From: a virus
Length of the DNA: 64,000 nucleotides
IMG/VR virus record: IMGVR_UViG_3300037189_026207
Span: 16,742 to 80,741 of that record
Strand: one strand, 5' to 3'
Part shown: one piece after another, positions 22,185 to 29,225 of the stretch
Position numbering within the stretch: position 1 is the stretch's first letter
Layout: every line of letters starts with the position of its first letter
Notes under the pieces: generated by a model
Databases searched by the model: none
Told to the model about the DNA's origin: nothing
What the model saw: the letters and a program-made list of their open reading frames with translations, nothing else
Translations under genes and position numbers: made by a program

Positions 22185-23385
22185 GTTTGAAGCGCTAGTG
22201 GGGCGGCTTCGTTACGTCGGCGAGTTTCTATTTAGCGGTAATTTGAGCGCGTACGCAGCAGCAGTCGGCATGACCGAGGAGTGGCTGACATACGTGTTGG
22301 ATTCTGCCAATCGCGTTCGGCTCACGACTTTTATGCAGTTTGTCACGAGTGGACTGGTGTCTGCGGAGTGGTTATTTTGTGGCACAGGACCAATGTTAAT
22401 GTCTAATGTTACAGTTGATTCAATTAGTGGTAATGCATCTTTGCAAAATATTAATAGTCGTTATGCGGTTTTAAATACGGCTGCCTTAGCTCCGCTTAAG
22501 CTGCCAGAGATCCCCGAACATAAACCTTCAACTGTGGAACACAACAATGACACGACACGACAAATTATTTCTGTTGCTCGTCAAGTATTTATTTCATCAA
22601 AAAACGCTAAACCAATAATTTTGTTCGTCAATGCGGCGCCTTTAATGGCCAACATCGCGCCAATAATTGAAGAGCTGCTACGCAAGAAGTATTTGACTGG
22701 AGTTGCTCTGTCGCTTTCTGCTGCTGAACTGGACTATCAACACTCAGGGCAGACAGATCCTGGCACATTTAATGATATCGTGATTCGCGGCGGCCAATCT
22801 GGTCTTGGCTTGGGTGAGGCGTTGGGCGCTTTTATCGCGAACCGCACTACGAACGACAAGAGTGTGTTAGCGGCTGCGTATTCTGTTGGCGTACCTGTGA
22901 CGGTACACGGCAGCGTAGGTGAGTCTCCCATGCATTTCTGCGCAGCCAAAAACGGCGCAGAGCTTGGGGCGGCCTACGGCGCAACTAGTTATGTTGATTC
23001 GCTCGTGTTTGCTGAGCAGGTCCGCAACATGTCCGGCGACGCCATGAGCCTGTTTTTAAATTTGGGTTCCGTTGCGCCTGGCTTGCCGCTGCTTTCCTCT
23101 GCGATGGCTGCTGCGCAAGAAGGACTTGGTTTGACATTTAATCGATTAAAAATCTCTCGATTTACGACGAGAAAAGTGACTAGCAATTTGGACGCGTGTG
23201 TATGCGCCCCATATGACTATTCGTTAGCAAATCTTCTGAGCGCATGCGACGCAATCTTTGAGGGAGGATTCGATGTCTACGTCAATCAAAATACCGGAGA
23301 GCAGTTTGCCTCCTTCGGAATGCTTAAGCAGTGTGCTGAAAACGTTCGAGAACGCGCAGAAGAGCAACGTAAGCGCAAGAGATAA
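22105..23385 (+). CDS. HTH (XRE/CI-like) fused to a deoxyhypusine-synthase-like (GSU2086-type) domain
   Basis: This encodes 426 residues. Residues 40-95 look like a degenerate phage-repressor HTH: LSAYAAAVGMTEEWLTYVLD, then VSAEWLFCGTGPM, the characteristic end of XRE/CI-type domains. Residues about 150-410 follow the deoxyhypusine-synthase-like family (GSU2086 type): IILFVNAAPLMANIAPIIEE, GQSGLGLGEALGAFI, LAAAYSVGVPVTVHGSVGE, AELGAAYGATSYVDSLVFAEQ, FLNLGSVAPGLPLL, then RFTTRKV. The family has an NAD-binding Rossmann-like fold. The metabolic role outside archaea and eukaryotes is unknown. It overlaps its neighbours by 80 and 113 bases. A ligand-sensing regulator is the natural inference. Confidence 0.7.
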   Translation: MEPDNSTEKAEKPKKKKQYERQRTSPEFEALVGRLRYVGEFLFSGNLSAYAAAVGMTEEWLTYVLDSANRVRLTTFMQFVTSGLVSAEWLFCGTGPMLMSNVTVDSISGNASLQNINSRYAVLNTAALAPLKLPEIPEHKPSTVEHNNDTTRQIISVARQVFISSKNAKPIILFVNAAPLMANIAPIIEELLRKKYLTGVALSLSAAELDYQHSGQTDPGTFNDIVIRGGQSGLGLGEALGAFIANRTTNDKSVLAAAYSVGVPVTVHGSVGESPMHFCAAKNGAELGAAYGATSYVDSLVFAEQVRNMSGDAMSLFLNLGSVAPGLPLLSSAMAAAQEGLGLTFNRLKISRFTTRKVTSNLDACVCAPYDYSLANLLSACDAIFEGGFDVYVNQNTGEQFASFGMLKQCAENVRERAEEQRKRKR

Positions 23386-24430
23386 ATTTTTATTGGCCGC
23401 CGCCGCGGTACATTTGGCGCAGCGCTTATTCTCAGGTACCGGCAGTACGAATACAGCATTTCGCGAAGCGGCCGCAGTTGAGATGGCGGCTACGCTGAGC
23501 AAACTGGCTGAGTTGCCGTGGAACAGGGTAAATTTTCCGGTAGCTAGTGTGCTGACGTCGCAGACCTACGCCGACATTTTTGCAGAGCACAGCGTAAAAG
23601 ATTCTGACCGCCCGCAGGTCTTGCTCGAGAGCCTGTTTACATTTCTAAACGTGCTCGAGATGGACCCAGATTTAGGGTCAGAATCTGTTCTGCGACAAAT
23701 TTTGCAAAGTGATGCTGTAACGAGAACTGTTGCGGCTACGCCCATTGAATTGAATTATCGCGCAAACGTATTAAAGATTTTTTCGCCGGCCAACGTAGCG
23801 GCAATTGATCTTGAGCCGTTACAGATTGTTGTGTACCGCGGCGAGCTTTTAGGCGGCGGATTCGGGCCTGAGCTCTGGGGCCTGGCGTACAACCACGCGG
23901 ACGATATGACGTACGTCCTGCTCGAAACGGGCGAGTTCTTAAAATTGCCGTCGACTAATCTGTGTCTCGCAACGACGAAAGATTATGCGTCAAGCGAGGT
24001 ACCGCCGTATTTGCTGGCGTGCGGTAAATTGTTCTTTCCGCACTTCCTGCCAAAGCTGCGAGTCAATCCGGCGACGATCGCAAAATTAGATAAAAACTTC
24101 GGTTCGTTTACGGAGCCTGTCTCACTAGTTTATGCAGACGTTTCTTCGCTAGAAAATTGTGAATCTGTACTTGACAGAGCTCGCTGGACGAGCGATCATG
24201 CGGACTCGAAGGGTGCGGTTAAAACGTTTGACGTAAATAGTTCTTGGCAGATTGTGGTAAACGCGCAGCAAGCCGCTATTAGGCCATACGTTAGCAGTGT
24301 TCTCGTGAATGCCGGAACTGGGTTGGTGATCATGCGCCTCGACACTCCGCGAGAGTTTTCAGCGTACGGTATTTATTTTTATCCGGCTGGTCCGGCGTCC
24401 GCCGCTTTAATTTCTTGCCCCAATCTGTAA
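23273..24430 (+). CDS. Hypothetical protein, partner of the HTH/DHS-like gene
   Basis: This encodes 385 residues. AGGGAGG upstream selects ATG 23273, 113 bases inside the previous gene. The N-terminal 120 residues are helical and Ala-rich. The rest is mixed alpha/beta with IVVYRGELLGGGFGPELWGLAYN and an immunoglobulin- or SH3-like strand pattern. No family is recognised. The long overlap and two-base gap to HldE imply one translationally linked cassette. Confidence 0.6.
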   Translation: MSTSIKIPESSLPPSECLSSVLKTFENAQKSNVSARDKFLLAAAAVHLAQRLFSGTGSTNTAFREAAAVEMAATLSKLAELPWNRVNFPVASVLTSQTYADIFAEHSVKDSDRPQVLLESLFTFLNVLEMDPDLGSESVLRQILQSDAVTRTVAATPIELNYRANVLKIFSPANVAAIDLEPLQIVVYRGELLGGGFGPELWGLAYNHADDMTYVLLETGEFLKLPSTNLCLATTKDYASSEVPPYLLACGKLFFPHFLPKLRVNPATIAKLDKNFGSFTEPVSLVYADVSSLENCESVLDRARWTSDHADSKGAVKTFDVNSSWQIVVNAQQAAIRPYVSSVLVNAGTGLVIMRLDTPREFSAYGIYFYPAGPASAALISCPNL

Positions 24431-24432
24431 AA

Positions 24433-25908
24433 ATGACTGCCGCCACACGTCGCCCGAGAATAGTTGTTATTGGTGATTTACTCGCCGACGTGTGGTGGCA
24501 GGCCGGGCCATCTAGCCGCAACATAGAGCACGCGGCTATGGCGTTGGTTAGCGCGCCCGGCAGCAAAAAAATTACTGCTGGCGGCGTAGGCATTGTAGCA
24601 GCGGCTTTAGGGCGTGCCGGCTTTCAAGACGTTTCTTTGTTTTCTATTATCGGGCCGCAACCCGAAGCTAGTTTAGCGTTGCGAACATTAACGCGAATCG
24701 GCGTGAATACTGAACACGTAATTCGCGATGCTGATTTCGTGACGCCAATTAAAACAAGATATATCAATGCAAATGGGCATATCCTGCTTCGGCACGATAT
24801 TGAAACAACGCCGGCGGGTCATTCTGACTTTAGTAGCGCTCTAGCCTATTTAATAAAAGATGCTGATTTTGTAGTAGTGTCAGACTATGCAAAAGGTTGT
24901 ATAACACCGCACGACCGGTTGCGTATTGTGCAGCTGTGCCAGCGCTATTCAAAACTGTTACTTGTTGACACAAAACCCAGCGTTATTGACGCGTATCGCT
25001 GCGCAAACATATTTAAATTAAATAGAGCAGAAACAGAGGCAGTAGCCGGCGCACCAACAGGCTCGTTGCTAGATACAGCGTATTTGGCTGCGTGTAAATT
25101 AAATTGTGATGCGCTAATCGCAACAGACGGCGACAACGGCGTGGTTTGGGCGTCGGCAATGCATAAAAGAAGTACGGCGGCGCCAAAAAAGCATGTCGCC
25201 GGAAATTGCGTGGGCGCTGGTGATATATTTTTCGCCGGACTGATTCTTGGATTGGCGCAGCGCGACGCGCTTGGCGGGCCTGTATCTGCTGATGATTTAG
25301 ATAAGGCAGTATTTTATGGGCTTGTTGCGGCCGGCCAGCGAGTGCGAACAAATGGGTTTAAACCGTTCTCGCCCGCGGCGATTCAACAAGAAGTTTTTCG
25401 ACATCAGACGCGATTTAATCCAGCTCGCAAGATTTGCTCGTACCGCGAATTTTGCCGACTTGCAGCGCAGCTCCGTGAATCAGGCAGACGGATCGTGTTT
25501 ACGAATGGCTGTTTTGATTTAATGCACGAGGGCCATGTCAGCACTTTGATGTGGTCGCGCAAGCAGGGTGACGCATTATTTGTTGCGGTGGATTCAGATC
25601 AAAATGTGCGGCGGCTAAAAGGCGCCACACGCCCTGTGCACGACGAAACGACTCGCGCTACAAATGTCGCGGCGCTTGAGTGCGTGGATGCTGTATGCGT
25701 CTTTGACGAAACAGCCGCGGATGAAAACATGTCTTTACGCGACCTAATCCGCGCGGTACAGCCAGCTTTTTTGACTAAGGGGCCAGACTACGCAGATAAA
25801 AAAATTGTTGGACAGGAGTTTGCCGATCAGGTTTTACTTTGCCCGCTTGTTCCGGGTAAAAGCACAACGGCATTTGTTAATAAAATGACTGGATCCTTTA
25901 ACTCGTGA
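24433..25908 (+). CDS. hldE: Bifunctional heptose kinase/adenylyltransferase-like (HldE)
   Basis: This encodes 491 residues, close to bacterial HldE. The N-terminal ribokinase-type domain (about 1-320) has RIVVIGDLLADVWW, a GG-containing substrate loop, VVVSDYAKGCI, KLNRAETEAV and the catalytic-base motif NCVGAGDIFFAG (about 260). The C-terminal cytidylyltransferase-fold domain has FTNGCFDLMHEGHV (about 357-370) and KGPDYADKKIVG (about 449). HldE phosphorylates D-glycero-D-manno-heptose-7-phosphate and later adenylylates the 1-phosphate. HldD at 12741 completes ADP-heptose; GmhA and GmhB are not seen and may come from the host. ATG 24433 lacks a strong ribosome site, so coupling to the previous gene is likely. 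Confidence 0.92.
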   Translation: MTAATRRPRIVVIGDLLADVWWQAGPSSRNIEHAAMALVSAPGSKKITAGGVGIVAAALGRAGFQDVSLFSIIGPQPEASLALRTLTRIGVNTEHVIRDADFVTPIKTRYINANGHILLRHDIETTPAGHSDFSSALAYLIKDADFVVVSDYAKGCITPHDRLRIVQLCQRYSKLLLVDTKPSVIDAYRCANIFKLNRAETEAVAGAPTGSLLDTAYLAACKLNCDALIATDGDNGVVWASAMHKRSTAAPKKHVAGNCVGAGDIFFAGLILGLAQRDALGGPVSADDLDKAVFYGLVAAGQRVRTNGFKPFSPAAIQQEVFRHQTRFNPARKICSYREFCRLAAQLRESGRRIVFTNGCFDLMHEGHVSTLMWSRKQGDALFVAVDSDQNVRRLKGATRPVHDETTRATNVAALECVDAVCVFDETAADENMSLRDLIRAVQPAFLTKGPDYADKKIVGQEFADQVLLCPLVPGKSTTAFVNKMTGSFNS

Positions 25909-26025
25909 GTTTTTGTGTCTGCACCTAGCATATGTGGTTTACTTTTTTTGACTGTTTTTTGGCCTGTTGTTTTACTTTTTTGGTGGCCTAAAGCAGGGTA
26001 GATAATTTGCATCTGGAGGCAGTTT

Positions 26026-26262
26026 ATGGCTGAGGAGACTGAAGTTGCGGCTATTAAAACGGCTAAAACAAAAAGCGGCCGCGCAATATCAATACAAGCA
26101 TGGTTTACCGATAAACTCGGCACTACTGTCGGTGACCGCATGTTTAAAGAATTTGTTCAATTTACGGCAGACGCAGCGGGTAGCGGGCCCGGCAGTCCTG
26201 GCGTATTATTAGACGTTCGTGGTGGTCGTGTTGTCTCTGTACACTCAGCAGCCTTGGAGTAA
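26026..26262 (+). CDS. Hypothetical small protein
   Basis: This encodes 78 residues eight bases after GGAGG. It is Lys/Thr/Ala-rich at the N-terminus and Gly-rich late (GSGPGSPGVLLDVRGG). No known family. The 117 bases before it (after HldE) are T-rich with no clear hairpin; TAGATAAT near 25999 could be part of a promoter. Confidence 0.55.
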   Translation: MAEETEVAAIKTAKTKSGRAISIQAWFTDKLGTTVGDRMFKEFVQFTADAAGSGPGSPGVLLDVRGGRVVSVHSAALE

Positions 26263-26265
26263 AAA

Positions 26266-26562
26266 ATGCCGCTATCTGCAGACAAATTAGCTCGCTGTAA
26301 CGAAGCCCTCACCGCGCTGCATCAGCTTCGCGGCGATTACGGCGATGTGCTTATTGTTCTTGACTACGTATCTCTTGCGGACGTCAACAACTACCAATCA
26401 GATACGGACGACAAACGCGCCGGAGACGTACTTACCGAGGAGGAAATGTCTGGCGTGTTATGGCATGTCGGCAAACAGGTAGGCGGCACAAGCCCAGATC
26501 TTATTGCGGCTCATGTGGAGTACGCGCTAGACGAGCACACTCGACGAAATACGCCGCAGTGA
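26266..26562 (+). CDS. Hypothetical small protein
   Basis: This encodes 98 residues starting three bases after the previous stop. It is alpha-helical and acidic, with YGDVLIVLDYVSLADVNNY. No known family. The tRNA-Lys gene starts 27 bases later. Confidence 0.55.
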   Translation: MPLSADKLARCNEALTALHQLRGDYGDVLIVLDYVSLADVNNYQSDTDDKRAGDVLTEEEMSGVLWHVGKQVGGTSPDLIAAHVEYALDEHTRRNTPQ

Positions 26563-26588
26563 TTTGACGCCAAAGACAAATAACTTTT

Positions 26589-26662
26589 GGGCCTCTAGCT
26601 CAATTGGTTAGAGCATCGGACTTTTAATCCGTTGGTTCTGGGTTCGAGTCCCAGGGGGCCCA
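26589..26662 (+). tRNA. tRNA-Lys (anticodon TTT)
   Basis: Seven acceptor pairs (26589-26595 with 26655-26661, one T-G), D-arm GCTC/GAGC, anticodon loop CTTTTAA and T-arm CTGGG-TTCGAGT-CCCAG are all present. The outermost anticodon-stem pair is a T-T mismatch. No CCA is encoded. Confidence 0.95.
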
Positions 26663-26842
26663 TCACCCCGGGCATGCTGATGTCCAGAGCGCCATGGCTC
26701 AAGCCGCTGCCTTCATTGCCGGCGGCTCAGCACCCTAGTCATGAGTGGGTTTGTAACCATGAAGCCGGCGGTGTTTAAGCTAAGACGGGATTCCTCACGG
26801 ACGCGCGCCGGAAGTCGTAAACGCAAGGAAGAAAGCGCAGGT
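26663..26842. other. Inter-tRNA spacer, structured, no gene
   Basis: These 180 bases between the two tRNA genes contain no coding frame with a ribosome site and no standard T-arm. They can fold: AGCCGC near 26703 pairs with GCGGCT near 26723, and GGTT-TGT-AACC near 26749 is another hairpin. It may be a degenerate tRNA or a structured RNA. Confidence 0.4.
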
Positions 26843-26913
26843 TGCCCGATGGTGTAACGGTAGCACAAGAGATTTTGGTTCTCTTTGTCTAGGTTCAAAT
26901 CCTAGTCGGGCAT
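26843..26913 (+). tRNA. tRNA-Gln (anticodon TTG)
   Basis: TGCCCGA (26843-26849) pairs fully with TCGGGCA (26906-26912). The anticodon arm is AGAGA-TTTTGGT-TCTCT and the T-arm CTAGG-TTCAAAT-CCTAG. The D-arm is short. No CCA is encoded. Confidence 0.95.
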
Positions 26914-26941
26914 TGGTTAGCAATTTTAACAGGAGACACAA

Positions 26942-27205
26942 ATGTCTGATCGTTTTGCGCTAGAAACTGAAATTTTGAATTTCTCTAACGTCGCCGATGA
27001 CATAGACAACATCTGCGAAGCGGTACTAGAGCGCGATATGCACACCGACGACATTGCAAATGCCTTGATTGGTTTGTCTACGTTGCTCCGGCTGCGCGTA
27101 GAAAAGACATTCGACACGTTCAAGGCCGCATTTAAATTAGACGAGTACAGTTCACTACACTCTGCTACAGGTGCCGCCAGTGCATGCTCCGAAGAAGACG
27201 AGTAA
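26942..27205 (+). CDS. Conserved small phage protein
   Basis: This encodes 87 residues with AGGAG ten bases upstream. MSDRFALETEILNFSNVADDIDNI, then LERDMHTDDIANALIGLSTLLRLRVEKTFDTF matches a small helical protein type I know from many phages and prophages, function unknown. It overlaps the next gene. Confidence 0.65.
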   Translation: MSDRFALETEILNFSNVADDIDNICEAVLERDMHTDDIANALIGLSTLLRLRVEKTFDTFKAAFKLDEYSSLHSATGAASACSEEDE

Positions 27206-27410
27206 GAAACAGCGCGTTATTATTGGCTTATTGACGATCCAAGATCACCTAAATGATTTGCTGTTAGAGCTGTGCCCGCCCTGCCCAGATTGCTGCCCCC
27301 CGCGCGGCCCGTGTGAGCCAGGAGAAGTTCACGATTATGGCCGCGGGGAGATATACATGTGCGATACGTGTAACGGGCGCGGATACATGCTCCCATCTGA
27401 CGAAGATTAG
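27180..27410 (+). CDS. Zinc-ribbon-like small protein
   Basis: This encodes 76 residues from GTG 27180 (GTG 27171 is also possible; neither has a strong ribosome site). Cysteine clusters CPPCPDCC and CDTCNGRGY, the second like a DnaJ CxxCxGxG repeat, suggest a zinc ribbon. It ends just before GGAGG of the next gene. Confidence 0.55.
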   Translation: MHAPKKTSKKQRVIIGLLTIQDHLNDLLLELCPPCPDCCPPRGPCEPGEVHDYGRGEIYMCDTCNGRGYMLPSDED

Positions 27411-27425
27411 CCACCGGAGGCGACC

Positions 27426-28082
27426 ATGGGTAAAATAATATTTGGAGGTCAAACCATGGCGCCGGCATTCGACACATCGAGAATGTCACCGGATGAATTC
27501 AAATTTATCCGGCTGTATTGCGCTACAGCTCGTAATGATTATTACGCTGTGATGACAGCTGTCGCGCTCGCAGACCCGGCAGAACTGGGATTGACGTGTC
27601 CCTTTTCCGCCGCAAAAATGGCTTTTGGTTTTCAGGGTATGTACCGCGAGTACGCGCACAAATTCGCCGAGATCGGCGCAAAACACATTTCAGAAAAGAC
27701 CGCAGAAGAGTGCCTGCCGCCCCTGCTGCCGTCCTTAGACGATGTCGGAAAAATATTTACGATGTCGTTTTTCAAGATAGTGGATTCGGCCACGCAAAAA
27801 GCAATAGTTACGCCATCAAACAAAGTACCGCACGACGGGTGGAGCAGTGGGCGACCGGCAGACTGGCAGCATTCGTTAAAGTCGCTGCACGAGATTCAAA
27901 AACAAAAGAATCCGGCTGCAGATTTAAATCTTTTATTCAGCAAACTGTTTTCAATATTTATGGGGTATACATTTTACAATCAGCCGGGGCTACCCGCTCC
28001 CGATGATTACAACGACGATTACGACCCCTACGACGATTATTATGGCGAGGATGACGACGATAGTGATTACTACTTCAAATAG
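27426..28082 (+). CDS. Hypothetical protein with Asp/Tyr-rich tail
   Basis: This encodes 218 residues from ATG 27426. A second in-frame ATG at 27456 (208 residues) has its own GGAGG, so two forms may be made. The body is helical; the last 28 residues are almost only D, Y, N, P and E, ending YYFK. The acidic aromatic tail could bind a partner competitively. No family recognised. Confidence 0.6.
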   Translation: MGKIIFGGQTMAPAFDTSRMSPDEFKFIRLYCATARNDYYAVMTAVALADPAELGLTCPFSAAKMAFGFQGMYREYAHKFAEIGAKHISEKTAEECLPPLLPSLDDVGKIFTMSFFKIVDSATQKAIVTPSNKVPHDGWSSGRPADWQHSLKSLHEIQKQKNPAADLNLLFSKLFSIFMGYTFYNQPGLPAPDDYNDDYDPYDDYYGEDDDDSDYYFK

Positions 28083-28091
28083 GGAGTAATT

Positions 28092-29225
28092 TTGTCTACG
28101 CCTTTTTTTGTGTTTTGCGCAGATCTGCATTTAGCAGACGGCGCGTGGACGAGCCGCCCGGCAATTTACGGCGATTCCTATTACAGTTTTGCCCAGATTG
28201 TTGACCATTGTCTGGAGCACAAGCTCCCGATGGTTATTGGCGGCGACGTCTTAGATGTAAAAAAGAATTTAGCTCGGCCAGTGCAGCAGCTGTATCTGCA
28301 GATGTCGCGTATGGCGGAAGCTAAGCTGCCCGTTTACTACATTCAGGGGCAGCACGAACTTGACCGCAACGTAACGTGGTTGAGCGTACATCCCTGGCCC
28401 GTCAACGTGCATAAGACGACGTTTACAATTGCGGGCTTAAAGATATACGGGATTGATTGGCTTCCGCGCGGAGAGATCCAGGAAGCCTTTGAGCAAGTTC
28501 CGCCAGACACGGACATTCTAGTATGTCATCAGGTCTGGAAAGACTTTATGAAAAACGTAGGACGACCCGAGTGTCATCTAGGCGATGTGCATCACGTTAA
28601 ATTTGTGCTGAGTGGGGACTTCCACGTTACCACAATTGAGACGGCGCCAAATGCGCAAGGAGATCCGGCGCAACTTATCTCAACCGGCTCTACCTGCATG
28701 CAAGACATCAGCGAAAGTTCGGACAAATTCTTTTATGTTGTCGGCAGTGGTGGTTCTTGTTTGGAAGTTTTTTCGCAACAGCTAAAAACTCGCCGCATGA
28801 AGTCATATACGGTAACCAGCGCAGAAATGCTCGATGATTTGTGCGCAGGCGGTTTTCTTAAAGACATTCAAGACATGATCGGAGATTTGCCCGCAGAAAT
28901 AAATAAACCGCTTGTGCGCGTTAAGTTCGATAAAACTATCCCGGACGCCTATATTCGGATTACCACAGCCGTCGGCGACCATGCACATTTATTTTGTGAC
29001 GCGCTTGTTAACAAAAATCGCGGCGAGCAGGAAACCAATCGCGCAGTCACTAAGAATGATTTGCTGACAACCGTAGCGGAGTTGCTGAATAACGACCCCG
29101 CTGCGTTTAATCTGGCCAGCATTCTTCTAGCCGCCGATAGCCCGGCCGGCGAACTAGAAGATCAGTTTGTACAATTCCAAAACCCAGAGGAATCTAAAGA
29201 TGCAGTTATTGCGTCTGGAAGTTAA
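28092..29225 (+). CDS. sbcD: SbcD/Mre11-type nuclease subunit (T4 gp47-like)
   Basis: This encodes 377 residues from TTG 28092 with GGGAG upstream. Metallophosphatase motifs appear in order: ADLHLAD (9-15), GGDVLD (49), GQHE in place of GNHD/E (about 86), CHQVW (about 145) and SGDFHV, the GHxH-like element (about 175). The rest is a C-terminal capping domain. With the SbcC partner it forms an exonuclease/endonuclease processing DNA ends for recombination-dependent replication. It overlaps the SbcC start by 26 bases. Confidence 0.88.
   Translation: MSTPFFVFCADLHLADGAWTSRPAIYGDSYYSFAQIVDHCLEHKLPMVIGGDVLDVKKNLARPVQQLYLQMSRMAEAKLPVYYIQGQHELDRNVTWLSVHPWPVNVHKTTFTIAGLKIYGIDWLPRGEIQEAFEQVPPDTDILVCHQVWKDFMKNVGRPECHLGDVHHVKFVLSGDFHVTTIETAPNAQGDPAQLISTGSTCMQDISESSDKFFYVVGSGGSCLEVFSQQLKTRRMKSYTVTSAEMLDDLCAGGFLKDIQDMIGDLPAEINKPLVRVKFDKTIPDAYIRITTAVGDHAHLFCDALVNKNRGEQETNRAVTKNDLLTTVAELLNNDPAAFNLASILLAADSPAGELEDQFVQFQNPEESKDAVIASGS

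Noticed and set aside
26700-26735. Possible third tRNA with a CTTCATT loop
   Set aside because: Position 37 is not a purine, no T-arm is present and no acceptor stem can be found.
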